Shown here piece after piece: positions 25,101 through 36,298 of a DNA stretch of 64,000 nucleotides. The position numbers and the translations under genes were made by a program. Within the stretch, counting starts at the first letter, position 1. Every line of letters begins with the position of its first letter. This DNA comes from Diphasiastrum complanatum. Taxonomy: Eukaryota; Streptophyta; Lycopodiopsida; Lycopodiales; Lycopodiaceae. Location of the stretch: positions 11,873,506-11,937,505 of the forward strand of contig CM055095.1 of NCBI GenBank assembly GCA_029204225.1, in the 5' to 3' direction. A model generated the notes under the pieces. The model had not been told where the DNA came from, did no database searches, and saw only the letters and a list, made by a program, of their open reading frames with translations.

Positions 25101-25945
25101 AGAAGATCTACAAGGGCAAGATCCGAGCCATTGAGGCTCACCTATGATGGTCAAGGTGATCAAAGGGAAGGCTCATCATCTTTCACATCTTACACCTTTC
25201 TTACTTCAATGTTAGATGAGCCAACATGCTATGAAGATGCTTGTAAGTCTAAAAGTTGGATGGATGCTATGCAAGTAGAGTATGATGCTCTTATTGAGAA
25301 TCATACTTGGGATCTTGTGGATCTTCCTCAAGGGAAGAAACCTCTTGATTGCAAGTGGATATTTAGATTGAAGTATAATCAAGATGGATCAATAAGCAAG
25401 CATAAAGCTAGACTTGTTGCCAAATGTTTTTTACAAACCAAAGGCATTGATTATGATGAGAGTTTTGCTCCTGTGGCTAAGCTTGTTACTATCAGGTTGA
25501 TCATTAGTCTTGATACAACCTTCAATACAACTTGACTTCACAAATGCATTTCTCAACGGTTATTTGGAGGAAGAGATCTACATGAGTCAACCCGAGGGCT
25601 TCATCAAGGCAAATCATGAAGGAAAGGTGTGTTTTTTGAAGAAGAGCCTTTATGGGCTCAAGCAAGCACCTAGAGCATGGTACTCTAGGCTAAACTCTTT
25701 TCTCATTTCCATCAATTTCGTAATGAGTGCCTATGATCCATCATTGTATATAAGTTTTCATGATGGCATGATCATTATTCGTGTTTTGTATGTAGATGAC
25801 ATTATCTTGAGTGGTAATGATCTAGATGGAATTAGAGATGTAAAAATTGCTTTAGGAAAAGAGTTTAAGATGGTAGATCTTGGCCTATTAAGCTTCATTC
25901 TTGGAATAGAGGTTATCAGAGGATGTGATTTTAGCTTCATTTGTC
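22165..25945 (+). mobile_element. copia element D, candidate autonomous type, truncated
   Basis: Primer site TGGTATCAGAGCC at 22165-22177, a 600-bp leader, then gag, knuckle, protease, full integrase and RT up to about 25945, where CACTA-like coding sequence begins in the middle of RT. The RNase H, purine tract and 3-prime LTR are missing. Gag is very close to that of B and E, so D is the same lineage with pol retained. Confidence 0.9.
22794..25945 (+). pseudogene. element D gag-pol
   Basis: The ATG at 22794 opens gag; a TGA at 22860-22862 replaces Trp in NYAIWKVRMES. A one-base loss near 23097, a frameshift near 23535 and another near 25515 follow. The knuckle is CFFYGKKGHFASEC, with the second Cys now Tyr. 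Protease is WWIDSGASSHM. Integrase is complete: LWHKRLGHPNY with a CxxC, LIHSDVHSF, VLRSDNRGEYIS and PQQNGVSERRNR supply Asp, Asp and Glu. RT has KWIFRLKYNQDG, LDFTNAFLNGYL, YGLKQAPRAWY and YVDD (RVLYVDDIILSG). It stops at GIEVIRGCDFSF. Before decay, D-type pol could have supplied enzymes to A, B and E. Confidence 0.9.
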
Positions 25946-25947
25946 AC

Positions 25948-26420
25948 GCCCTCCACTGGAAAAATTAACGAGTAAAGATTGGCTTGAGAAATGGAACAAT
26001 GCAACGGAGAATTCCACTTTCATAGAGGGTATGAAAAGGTTATCCATAGTTAATACACTCCCATATTGGACGACATTAAAAATAACTCATTTATTGGATC
26101 CAATGTACATTTTCAAGAATGTGGGAGAGTCACTATGGAGACACTTCAATCGGTCAGAAGGTTTGTATGCATGAGTTCTTGATGAACTAAATTTTTTTGT
26201 TTAAATGCAAAACTTGTGGTCTAAAGATGGACAAGAGTCAAGGTCAAGATCAACTCGTGCACCGTGGATTTTGTCGAAGGAAGAGAATACGCATATAAAG
26301 GTAGTTATTTGACATATGCGATTTTCCATTGGATCCGCTGGGTCTATAAGAGGGGCATTTACCGCAGATGGCAAATTATCCGGATTAAAGTCTCATGATT
26401 GGCACAAGATGATACAGGTA
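25948..26420 (+). pseudogene. CACTA (TNP2-type) transposase fragment
   Basis: TLPYWTTLKITHLLDPMYIF with KNVGESLWRHF corresponds to the CACTA transposase block usually read as LPYWxxLxxRHNLDVMHxEKN. After a gap, APWILSKEENTH and FTADGKLSGLKSHDWHKMIQ match PAPYTLSKEE and KLxGLKSHDCHxLMQ of the same family. The ...KMIQ end meets a good donor (CAG then GTATTT) at about 26418. Frame breaks near 26200 and 26320 show decay. The rest of the transposase is not next to it. Confidence 0.75.
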
Positions 26421-26524
26421 TTTCTATTTGTTGTGTTTAATTAGTGACGCATATAATCAAGATTATTTGCATAAAATGTCATGACAATTATATTTCGGCC
26501 TATTTATGTTGACAGAGTGTATTT

Positions 26525-27673
26525 CGTCTTATTGGAAGACCAGAATTTTGGATTTCAGAACATCATCAAGAGGAAAATCTATTTCTGAAATTCTAGTCCA
26601 ACATGTATATATGCATTCAGAGAAAATGTGCAAGGATTCAACCATCAAGATAACAAAAAAAATAACTGAGTATTGATATTTTTGATACTTTGATTTTTGT
26701 CATTCATACATATCTAATAGTAAACTTGCCAATCTGATCATTTTTCTCTTGCAGATTTATATCCATCCAACATTAATGAATGGAAGCCGAGTGGATCTTT
26801 AGCAGATGTGTTAGATGTTATTCACACTTATATTGGACAGCTGCAATATCAAGGTAGAACTGCAAAAGATCTAGCTGATAGTGGGATCTTTTTTTATGAA
26901 TCAATGTACATTCCTGATACAAAAGAAAATTTTGGACAAATAGTACCAATTCCATTACCTAGTTTTGAAAATGAATGGATTGCACCAGATGCTACAATTT
27001 CAGAATCATTTTGTTGCAAGATATATAATGATGTAAAAAATTCCTTAAAAATGAGCACGGGATCAAAAACAGTCAGATTGAGTTGGTTTATTTCCTTGAA
27101 TATATTTGTGGATTTCTTTTCAAGTGTCAATGTACACAAAATACCAACGATGTTTGTATGCAAAAATTTATCGGATAGTTTATTATCTGAACTTATGGAT
27201 GAAGGCCTGGACAAAAGATCAGATGGAGAAATAGAATGCAGAATTAAAATGTCTTCCATGTACTTCCATTATCAAATATTGAAAAAGAATAAAGGTAAAT
27301 GGGTGCCATTCGATCAAGACTTGAAAGCCAGTGTACATTCAAAACGAAAAAATATTAAAATTATATACAATGATGTTGTTTTGACATGTGTTGAGGTGGA
27401 AGAGGATTGGAGTCTAAACTACATCTGGCGGGAACTATTGCTCCTACAAGATGATGTTCTTTCAGACTTCAAATTCATTTTCAATGGTAAACTCGTAAGT
27501 AACTGTAAACACTCGATCTTTTATGAATAGTTTCAATCAAAACTTTCTAATACAAACTCTATACTAATTCTAATTAACTTTGTATAAGTTTTATGCAGGT
27601 ACATAAAAGACATGAGTTCGAGATCAAATGTAGAGATATTGGCGAAACAATTCAACTTATGAAAGAACATTGA
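26525..27673 (+). pseudogene. transposon accessory gene P, copy 1
   Basis: Three exons by comparison with the inverted copy: about 26525-26670, 26755-27494 and 27599-27673. The last intron has GTAAGT...TATGCAG and joins FIFNGKL to VHKRHEFEIKCRDIGE, ending at TGA 27671-27673. The middle exon is open (ADVLDVIHTYIGQLQY, DLADSGIFFYESMYIPDTKE). The first exon has lost its ATG end, and its GTGAGT donor has lost two bases (CTGAGTATTG), so this copy probably cannot splice correctly. The protein has no motif I recognise. Its position beside transposase genes suggests an accessory function. Confidence 0.65.
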
Positions 27674-27873
27674 GATTCACTATCAGCAAATACATGCCAA
27701 TCATCATGTCTTTTTGTCATTATAGAAAAATTGCATTCGAGTATTAGACTATGGACACAAGCTGATTGTAAGAATCTATTATGATATCAATAAAAAAAAT
27801 CCATACACGGATTGTTTACAAGTAAAATGATTGTATCTTTTTTTTTTATGTCTCTCTATTCACAAATAGATTT
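27674..27873. other. short spacer between convergent genes
   Basis: AT-rich DNA between the ends of gene P and the minus-strand protease-like gene. Contains AATAAAAAAAAT near 27788, a possible polyadenylation signal on plus. Confidence 0.4.
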
Positions 27874-28718
27874 TTATTCAATCAATTTTTCTATATTTTC
27901 TATATCAGTAGTAGGAACTGATAAGGCAACAACCCCTTCTATAAGCTCGTCCTCCTCTGTTTTGGGAAGGGTCTCAATGTCTTTTAAGTCAAGAGGAATA
28001 TCTGTTACAAAATTGTCTTCCTCTGTATTAGGAATGACTTTTATTCTTTTTTTATCATATAAAATAAGATCTGCATTCTGAGCAACTTGAAAGGCTGTTA
28101 AAGCAGGAGCAGCTTCCTTTTGAGGGCCCTCGATTGTAGGTGCAACGCTTACACCGTACAAGGCATAGGTTCTGATCAACTCTTGTCGAATCTATATACA
28201 TCATCAGGAATATATGGCTCAAGAGTGAACTGTCATCACAAAATATGAGAATCAACAAATTACAAACAATGATAGTAATAAAAAATGAATCAGAATAAAA
28301 CGACCTACAAATGAATAGAATATTACATTTTCAATATCTACATTCGTTTGTAAATTATACCATTCAAAAAATAGCTTCGTATTGTACAGGACAAACCATG
28401 CACAACTAAAAGCGTCTTTTTGCTTTACACACTGAATATATAGAACGAAAATTAGTAATATTATGATAGAAATTCTATTTATGCTTTGACGATACATTTG
28501 AATAAAAAAAAAATACATGCATATCAGAGATAAATTGAATATACCTTGAGATATTTAATGGTTATCTCTCCAATTAAAATTGTCGTTGTCGGTATTTCTC
28601 GAACAACATCATGAAGTAGAGAATCAAATTCTTTATGTGTATTTGTAGCTGAGTTTAATTTTACACATAGAAAATTTGATATTCTCTCCTTATTTATCTT
28701 TACAAAAAGAATGTTCAA
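27874..28718 (-). CDS. split C48/Ulp1-like cysteine protease C-terminal half
   Basis: Three minus-strand exons join in phase: 28545-28718, 28327-28431 and 27874-28191, with introns GTATAT...TTCAG and GTAATA...TATAG. Exon 2 (35 codons) reads CVKQKDAFSCAWFVLYNTKL, the Q-x5-C spacing around the catalytic Gln/Cys of Ulp1/adenain-type proteases. Exon 3 starts IRQELIRTYALYG, like the (M/I)R-x-H/E helix after the Cys region. EFDSLLHDVV in exon 1 resembles the xYDSL strand. The catalytic His/Asp part is absent or upstream, so this is half a domain. An acidic tail (NTEEDN, LPKTEEDE) follows. Such proteases occur in several plant and animal DNA transposons. The assignment is moderate. Confidence 0.5.
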
Positions 28719-29031
28719 GCTCCAATGCCGACTGCAACAAGCAAACTACAAATATCCGCAAAAGCTTACCATGCACTGCCAAAAGACAAGTATCCTCAAA
28801 AACCTGGGACAGAAAATCTTCTACAGCACCCTCTAAGACCTGCATGGTTGTCACAATAGAACAAACGTTTAGCCCAAGTGACAGAGTGACATTCCGAACA
28901 GATCGGTCAGAAGAAGCTCTAGGGATCAACAATTCAGTTGATCTTTGGAGTTTTCTGATCTCCCTCAGCCAGACCTGCTTCCTGCCATGCCTACGACCAG
29001 TAGCAGCTTTGCATTTTGAGAAAAGAGTTTG
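28690..29031 (-). CDS. histone H3 / CENH3-like histone-fold frame
   Basis: The minus frame runs KAATGRRHGRKQVWLREIRK, then LQRSTELLIPRASSDRSV, VLEGAVEDFLSQVFEDTCLL and AVHGKLLRIFV, ending at TAA 28690-28692. H3 has the same order: ATGGxKKPHR..., LREIRxYQKSTELLI, LQEAAEAYLVxLFEDTNLC and AIHAKRVTI. The LLIPRA and EDFL choices are nearer to centromeric CENH3 than to H3. The C-terminus ends just after helix 3, as in H3. Several core positions are unusual (Trp before LREIR, a Val/Cys-rich helix 3). It lies on the same strand as and overlaps the protease-like exon, inside transposon DNA. It could be a captured, decaying host gene. Confidence 0.6.
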   Translation of the reverse strand, partial: QTLFSKCKAATGRRHGRKQVWLREIRKLQRSTELLIPRASSDRSVRNVTLSLGLNVCSIVTTMQVLEGAVEDFLSQVFEDTCLLAVHGKLLRIFVVCLLQSALELEHSFCKDK

Positions 29032-29835
29032 ATAAATTTTCGGATATAATTGATTTTGATGCTGATGATCTTCTCCCTGGTGTTGACGATGTACATAATG
29101 AAAAGTTTTATTCAGGGAAAGATTGCTTGAAAATGGCTATGGAGGAAATGCACAACAAAGAAGATGATCTACCTTTTGAGGAGGAGTTTCTTAGAATCCA
29201 AAGTCAACTTGGTTTTCCACAGCCAACTGTCTATTCACCAACAATATTGACAATGAAAGGTGGACATAATATTGATGGAGAGACAGTAATTAGAGAAGAC
29301 AAAGCCAAATGCGTAAGTTTTTGTCTTTTATCAAGTACTAGTAGATTTGTTATGTCAGATTATATACTGGAGCTTACTTTGTTTTTATCATTTCAGAAAA
29401 CAATTTTCCTTGATAATTTCGCAATTCGTCGAGGAGGGCAGAGATCTTCTGCTAGAGAATTTTCAAGAGATCATGCACTAGGGCACTATCTGAAGTCCTT
29501 CAAGAATAATGAGATAAGTGTTGTCCATTCAAAGTTTTATCAACATGGTGAAACTATGATTATGGCAATCAAGGCACTGTCTCATTTTTTTGGAGGACAT
29601 AATTTTCAATAAGGTGCATAAAATAATTTTTGTAAAGAAAACTATTGTGGTTAAAATTTTAGGATATGGACCAGTGAATTCCATGTTCAGATCGTCCCAG
29701 TTTGCAGTGTATGCTGCTTATGTTGATCTGAGTAAGCATGAGAACTATGAGCTATTGGATCCATATGAAAGAAGAAAATTGTTGCATGATTCTAAGTTGC
29801 AACTTTCATTGGAAAAAATATCGGAAGCAGATTAG
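29016..29835 (+). CDS. unknown transposon-cluster gene
   Basis: Open frame 29016-29612 (EFDKFSDIIDFDADDLLPG, FLRIQSQLGFPQPTVY, then FLDNFAIRRGGQRSSAREFS) plus a further exon to 29835 (YGPVNSMFRSSQFAVYAAY, DPYERRKLLHDSKL). An 84-base intron with GTAAGT...TTTCAG is possible at 29313-29396, and another (GTGCAT...TTTTAG) would remove the stop at 29610. No family recognised. The first part overlaps the H3-like frame on the other strand, so the true start is unclear. Confidence 0.4.
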
Positions 29836-29879
29836 ATACTGCTGAATTGTACTTTGTAAATATTTTTATTTAATATACA

Positions 29880-30723
29880 AAATTTTATTGTGTGTCTATA
29901 GCCTACTGGCTTGTATAAATTTGCATGCTTTTTCAAATTTTTTATAATCCATCAATTTTGTATTATGACAAATTTGGATTCTTCTGTAAAACCATTGAAA
30001 AAGTTGCAGTATATAGCTGTTTTTTGTGCTAGTCCCACCATGTTGTGTACTTTTATGAAATGCTGCTCTTGCTTTCCAATGAGATTTTTCCATTCCTTGC
30101 GATGACCATATGCTAAGACTTCCACTATTTCTTGCAAAGAATGTCGAATGATGTCGTAATATGTGCTGCATGTCATAAAAACATAATCTAAATCAGTACC
30201 AAAAGTATCTAATTTAATTGCACATATTTGTCTATCGTGGTGTAAAATCAAAATTTGACCATATAATGTGTTATATGATCAACACCCCATGAACTTTGAA
30301 CTGCATTCCTTTGTGTATACGAGTAGAACCTTCTTCTTTGAAATCTTGACTTGTTGCAATAATTTCTTTTCAAACCGTGTATTGAACCTTAGATTGTTTG
30401 CTAGAATAATTTGATAAAAATCTTTGAGTTTTAGATCCTCCAATGCTCGGCTTGCATGGAATATTTCATGTTTTACCTGATAGCTTGTCATCTTTTTTTA
30501 TTTTTACGTGGCCTTTATGTAAGCCTGCTTTGGACAACACATCCTCTAATCTGGAAATAGCTTCCTTCGCAGAGGCCTCTGGCTCGGAATTCCATGCAAA
30601 CAAGATGTGAAGATATATTATTTTTTCTATAATACGCACCTCCGCATGCAATGTACAGATATGAACATTTCGTAGAAGAATCGGTAGTACAAGTTTCCAA
30701 TTAGGATCTTCTCGATCACTCAT
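29880..30723 (-). pseudogene. second transposase, C-terminal half, isolated inverted copy
   Basis: It starts with ATG at 30721-30723 (SDREDPNWKLVLPILLRN) and reads ICTLHAEVRIIEKIIYLHIL, AISRLEDVLSKAGLHKGHV, KKDDKLSGKT then a stop. In later frames it reads NSGSLSIWSSQGMEKSHWKA and LFQWFYRRIQ. The intact order is seen on plus at 37.54-38.48 kb. As I recall, the segments LHxxxRIIEK, KLSGKxxxIPxKPSIGG and SSQGMEKSH characterise a transposase-like family common in animal genomes. Here the half is headless, joined back to back with the N-half at 30724. Confidence 0.65.
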
Positions 30724-32430
30724 TAGAGAAAATATGGGCCCAAAGAGGGCCCTATAAGAAATACCAAGTAAGAGAGAGAGAAATAACTATAAAGTAATTA
30801 TAATATCATTTTCTAACTTCTTTACGCATCTGTCCGCACTACTTTCCGTGTAAATGAATGCACCTTAGTTTAGTCACATCAAACTTCACTGGTGTTTAAC
30901 CACAGTTAAAATATAATTTTTCAAAATGCTGAAATATTTCTTTCCAATAGTTGGGAACACTCAAAAATTTGAATTGGGAGTGACATTTCTAAAAAAAAAA
31001 CCTACGCCATCTCTATCTCCAATAGAGTCGTTAGCGCCATCTCCAACTTTGTTATTGTCATTGTATTGTTTGTTACTATACTACTGTACTGATGACAAAG
31101 CTTTATCATCTTTATGTGGATCTGTCACCAAAATATGCTCCACTCAGGACGAGAAATTCAAAGCAACCCAAATTGTCAACTTCTGATATGGTCCGATACA
31201 GGGAGGAAAAGCTAAAACATGTAAATTTATGGTCATCAGGAACATTGTATCTTATTGATCCATGTTCATTGCAACATCCAGATTTTCATTCGGTGAGTCA
31301 TTTAATAATCTATATGTGTCATGGTAAAAATGGTCTTTTGGGTTACTGTGAGAATTTGATGCTCTATGGGAATGCACATTCAATGCAAAGAATACATTAT
31401 TTGGAAGAGGAATCAAGGAAAATATCAAAGGAATGCGAAGAAAAATCTACAAAGATGAAAACTTGTTTGGATGAAAATGAGATGCTCAAGGAGGAGATCA
31501 CAAAGGTTGAAATCTTCTTTGCAACATTATACAACTAGTAGTGATGAGATAAAAATTGCATTTCAATCCATGCGTATCTCATATTTGTCTCTTGTTAAAG
31601 ATATGGATGTGCTCAACAGAAAGGTCCGAAGCAACAAGAGGAAAAGACTGGTAAACAAGGATATATGTGATCTATCATCCAGAGGAGGTCATAGAAAAAG
31701 ACGAATCTGTGCATTCAAGTAAGTTATAGCTTATTTGGTATAGAATATTGCTTGAACTTTTTGATTCATTCATAATCACTAATTTTGTTATTTATTCATT
31801 TCAACTTTCTGTTGATTTGCTTATTATATAGTACTGTGAATACTATGAGTGTCCTAATTTCTACTGACATTTTCATGAACATTATGTTTGCAATGTAGAT
31901 CAGCATTGGTTGTTGAAGGCCATTTGGCCGATGAGATTTCAATTGGAAACTCACTAGGCTCTATCTTGACTTCTAAATCTATGAAATCAATGTTAAATAA
32001 TAACAAAATGAAAAAAATTAAGGCTTCAGTTACTGAGAGCATTATGGATGAAGTTGGAAAAATATTAGACACTACATTGCTTCAGGGGGCATGTGACTTT
32101 TCTAGCATTAGTAGGGAAGCATATGCAACAATGTTTAAGATGATAAAGGAGGCATTTGCACAAGTAAATATTAAAAAATTTCCAATCCCACGACCATTTC
32201 ATCTTTTAAAAAAATAAGACATGTTAAGCCATGGTATGTATACAATAGTTGGTAATCCATCTCATATCAATGAAGTGTATTGCTCGAAAGGAGAAAGTCT
32301 AGCATATAACAATTCCAACAATTTATTTATTGATATTAAACAGTTATTAACATTCATCATAAATTTTTACGGTATTACAAATGAGAATGTCAATAACAAG
32401 TTGATAGTTGTTCTAAAGTTAGATGAGTCT

Positions 32431-32435
32431 GAAAT
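32431..32435. repeat. target-site duplication of element B, left (GAAAT)
   Basis: GAAAT directly precedes the LTR start TGTGAAAGTA and matches 36996-37000. Confidence 0.95.
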
Positions 32436-33138
32436 TGTGAAAGTACTGTACTTTAGGACCATAAATGGATCTACAAAAGATCCACAAGAGTGATTGGATG
32501 CTTGCTTAACAATCTATCAAAAAACTAGACACAAACAAAGTTGATCTAGATTGGCAGTTTGACAAACAACAAGCATTAACAATCAAAAGCATTGATCAAC
32601 ATTGAAATCCGAACCCACATGTGTGCACTACAGGCTGTAGTACGGCCTTCAACCTGAGAAACAAGTAGAAATTGATTTGGTTTCATTTGGATCACAAAAA
32701 CTCAATGTACATAGTGAACTAGCTTGAGATTGCCAATGAGTTCCAAAAATTTTCTATCCTCTCACTATGGAGAGAGGGAATACATAGCAAATTCGACTTC
32801 CTTCTTGAAGTTAGGTGGATTTCCAGCATGTAATAAGGAAGTTCACTCACTCTCCTTGACCTAAAATGAAACCCTAGTCTATTTCCTAGAGTCATGCTTG
32901 GTAGATAGCTAGTTGGTCAAATTTTCACCTTAAATCTAGGATTTAGGTCCTATAAACTAGGAATCACTACCAAAATGACATGACCAACCCTATGGACTTG
33001 ACCTAGCCTACATTAGGATGGGTTTCCCACGTGGCATCATGGCCTCACATGTGTGGGACCCACTTGTGTACACAATTTACACTATTCTACATGGTTTTTG
33101 ATCAAGCTAGATTTGCCAATTTTTGGCAATTCTTCACA
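32436..33138 (-). repeat. element B 3-prime LTR
   Basis: TGTGAAAGTACTG...TTCTTCACA, followed on the interior side by CTCCTCCTC (the purine tract on minus). Contains ACGTGG and ACATGTGTG words. Confidence 0.95.
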
Positions 33139-33150
33139 CTCCTCCTCAAA
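33139..33150 (-). other. element B polypurine tract
   Basis: Minus-strand TTTGAGGAGGAG abuts the 3-prime LTR, identical in sequence to that of A and E. Confidence 0.9.
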
Positions 33151-33348
33151 TTTAGCTTGATCTATTTACAACTCTCTTGATAGATCAATGAAAGCTTTTA
33201 TAAGTGTCTAAAAAATCCAGCTACAAAGAAGGAACTTTTGAGACTCCAATAGAGGATGATGTCCATGAAGGATCTTTCACCACCTCTTAGAGGATCCCTT
33301 ACAAGATGTTCCATAAATGTGTCTATATACATGTAGCACACTTCAAAA

Positions 33349-35493
33349 CTAAACATCATGACAAGCCATGAATTCCAAGGCATTTTGTGCACTTGAAGAT
33401 ACATCAATTAAAATATTAAGTGCATAAATAATGTTGCCAAAGACAACTTGTCTTGCTTGAAACATATGATTGAGCCTAGATGGCTCCATCTTGATACTAA
33501 AGGTTCTTCTTGGAGTCCTCGGGTCTTGAGCTTGCTCCTCCACTTGACTTGACTCCAAACCATCAATGAACTGAATAAGGTGTTGATCCAAAGGTGCTTC
33601 TTCAAGTTTACAAATCTTCCACTCTTGAAAGATCACATTTCCACCATTGACAAATTCTTTGGTTGAAAACAAGTAGATTCTACAATCTCTACTTGAAGAG
33701 CAAAACACTACCATTATTCCTATCATTGAAATAGGATAATCTTTGGTCCTTACATTGGAATGATCATGCACAAAGCATGTGGACACAAAGATTTCCAAAG
33801 CAAATGATGTTTCATCTTTTATGACTCTATTCAAACTATTACAAAAATAGTTATCCAATGAAATTGCTTTATCAACAACAAATGTAGATTTCAAAGCATC
33901 CCATTTCATTGTCTTGTCATACAAAGTAATAAACACCATGGATCTTAAAGGTAAGAAACAAGTCATCTCATGTCTACTAATACTTTCCAAAAAGTATTCA
34001 AAGATAGTAGACTCTCCAATGCTCACCACCCTTGCAAGATGCACACTTGAATGGACAATTTGCATGCAATTTGATGACTCGGCCATTGTCATTAAGGACT
34101 CCCTTGGAACTCTCATGCTTTGAGGCTGATCCTCAAGATCTTCCTCCTATTGATGCTCCTCCTCAATGCAAGCAAAATCACACTTTTCCAAGATCTCCTC
34201 TTGAGTGATCTCCTCCTTCGCCAAGCTCATTCTTTCAAAAGCAACACTAGCTTCCAACTTAAACAATCTTCCATATTTAAATCCCTTTGCAATGCAAACA
34301 TCATTCTTCAAGATGAAGCAAACACCATGCTTAAAGTGGACATCCAAACCACTCTCTAAGAGTAGACCAACACTAAGCATATTCTTGGTGATTGATGGTA
34401 CATAAAGGACATTTTCTAGATCCATGCATTTTGAGGATTCTAGATACAAAGAAATGGTGCCAACACCATCTATCCTACACTCTTCATCATTTGCAGTAAA
34501 GACAAACTTTTTAGCATCATTGAATGAGTGTAAGGTTGAGAAAAAGTCCTTTTCACAAGACATGTGGGAGCTAGCCCCACTGTCGATCCACCAATTGTCT
34601 CTTGAATTGCTATTGCTTGTCGGTGAGGATGTAGATGCCATCAAGAATACATCTACTTCATCCTCCTCCTCCTCCTTTGCAAGGTTTCCTTGTTTGTCCT
34701 CCTCCACTTGTGATCTTAGCCTCTTGTAGCATTCAGATGCATAATGCCACTTCCTTCCACAAAAGAAGCATTTTTGCTTTGACTTGTCCTTTGAGCTTGA
34801 TGCATCATCCTCTTCTTTGGCCTCCTTTGGATGCTTCTTCTTTCCATTGGTCTTCTTTTTGCCCTTGACTGAGAAATTGGCTTTCTCATCACCATCCTAC
34901 AAAGACAAGGAACTCATCCTAGATTTTGCATGGAGCATCCTACACTCTTCAGCCACTAATACACTGTGAAGTTTTTCTATAGTTGGCAAAGTGTCTTGGA
35001 TGGCAAAACTTTGGACCAAATTTGCAAAGTCATCTCCTAGACCATTAAGACAATTTGTACAAGCTCTCCATCATGAATCTTCTCTCCAATGGAAGCCAAC
35101 TCCCTATTTAGAGACTTGATTCTGAGTACATAATCATGTGCACTCTCCTCACTTCTTCTCATGCTTTGCAAACTTTGATTTCTAAGCATAAGAACTCTAG
35201 AAGTGTTGCTAGACTCATAGATTGATTTTAAAGACTCCCAAGCCTCTTTAGCACTAGTACATGCTGATACTTCTCTCAACAACATTCATCTTCACACAAT
35301 GAAGTGCAAGCCTAGATCTCTTCTTGTATCTAGCTAACTCTTGTGCACCTAGAGGTTCATCTTCATCTTCAATCAAGAACTCATAAAGGTCTTGGAGCAC
35401 TAAGAGTGACTCCATTCTAACCTTCCAAATAGCATAATTTGTAGAATTCAACCTCTCACTAGCTTCTAGAAGGTATGCTCCAGCAGATCCCAT
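33349..35493 (-). pseudogene. element B gag-protease-delta-integrase
   Basis: The ATG at 35491-35493 starts MGSAGAYLLEASERLN with Trp intact in NYAIWKVRMES. Relative to E there is an 11-bp loss near 35275, a one-base loss near 35045, a TAG replacing Gln near 34898 and a TAG at 34147-34149. The knuckle CFFCGRKWHYASEC and protease WWIDSGASSHMSC are present. The C-terminal part (33349-34116) is open and nearly identical to that of E. It aligns loosely with D integrase, but the first catalytic Asp is Ser (IVHSSVH) and the block holding the other acidic residues is gone. Confidence 0.9.
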
Positions 35494-36285
35494 CTTACTA
35501 GTGACTTCTACAAACAAGAAATAGATTTGATTGACTTGAAACTCACAAAGGTCTCACACTTGCAGTGTTTCACTCAAATTTGTTTTCTAATCCAACAAAT
35601 GGACTTATAATCATAGTTCTATCACTCCCTTACAAAGCTGGAATGAAAATAAGATGAAGTGAAAACTACTTTCAAACAAATCTTGCCAAGAAATGGATTT
35701 GATTGTCTCTAGAAACTCACTAAGGTCTCTCTCTTGTAGTTTTTCACTCAAATTAGATTTCTAATCCAAAAAATGGACTTATAATCTCAGTTCTAGCACT
35801 CCCTCACAAAGTTGGAATGAAGATAAGATGATGTGAAATCTACTTACAATCAAATCTTGCCAATTTTGGCTATTTTTGGATAAAAAAATGACTTAATCTC
35901 TTTCTTCCTTTTTGGTGTACTTTCAAGACCTGTTTTTAACCTTAATAGGACTTGAACTCAGCCTAGATTAATTAGATTCCATGAAACAAATTCAAATCTA
36001 ATCAATGGCAAATGATCTTGGTAGATTATCCTAGGATCTCCACCAAAAATTACACCAATAGCTCACAAATTGAATTTTTTTGGATCAAATGAATACCATG
36101 CATTAAGTGCAGGTTCGGAGGTGCCCACACATGTGGACAGTATGGATTTGGACCCCTACCAAGTTTGGGATCAAATCTCCTCACCAAAATCAAGATTCTA
36201 GCTTGCCCTCTCAATACTAGCTTTTAGCACCAAAACTTGCTAAAAATGGGTTTGCATTAGATCAATGGCTTATGCTCTTGTACTT

Positions 36286-36298
36286 GGCTCTGATACCA
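36286..36298 (-). other. element B primer-binding site
   Basis: Minus-strand TGGTATCAGAGCC directly beside the 5-prime LTR. Initiator-Met tRNA type. Confidence 0.95.

Noticed and set aside
23900-25163. Minus-strand frames across element D
   Set aside because: Shadows of the plus-strand pol, which carries all recognisable motifs.
34120-34969. Plus-strand open frames across element B
   Set aside because: They are antisense shadows of the minus-strand gag-protease region. The mirror frames recur antisense to element E.
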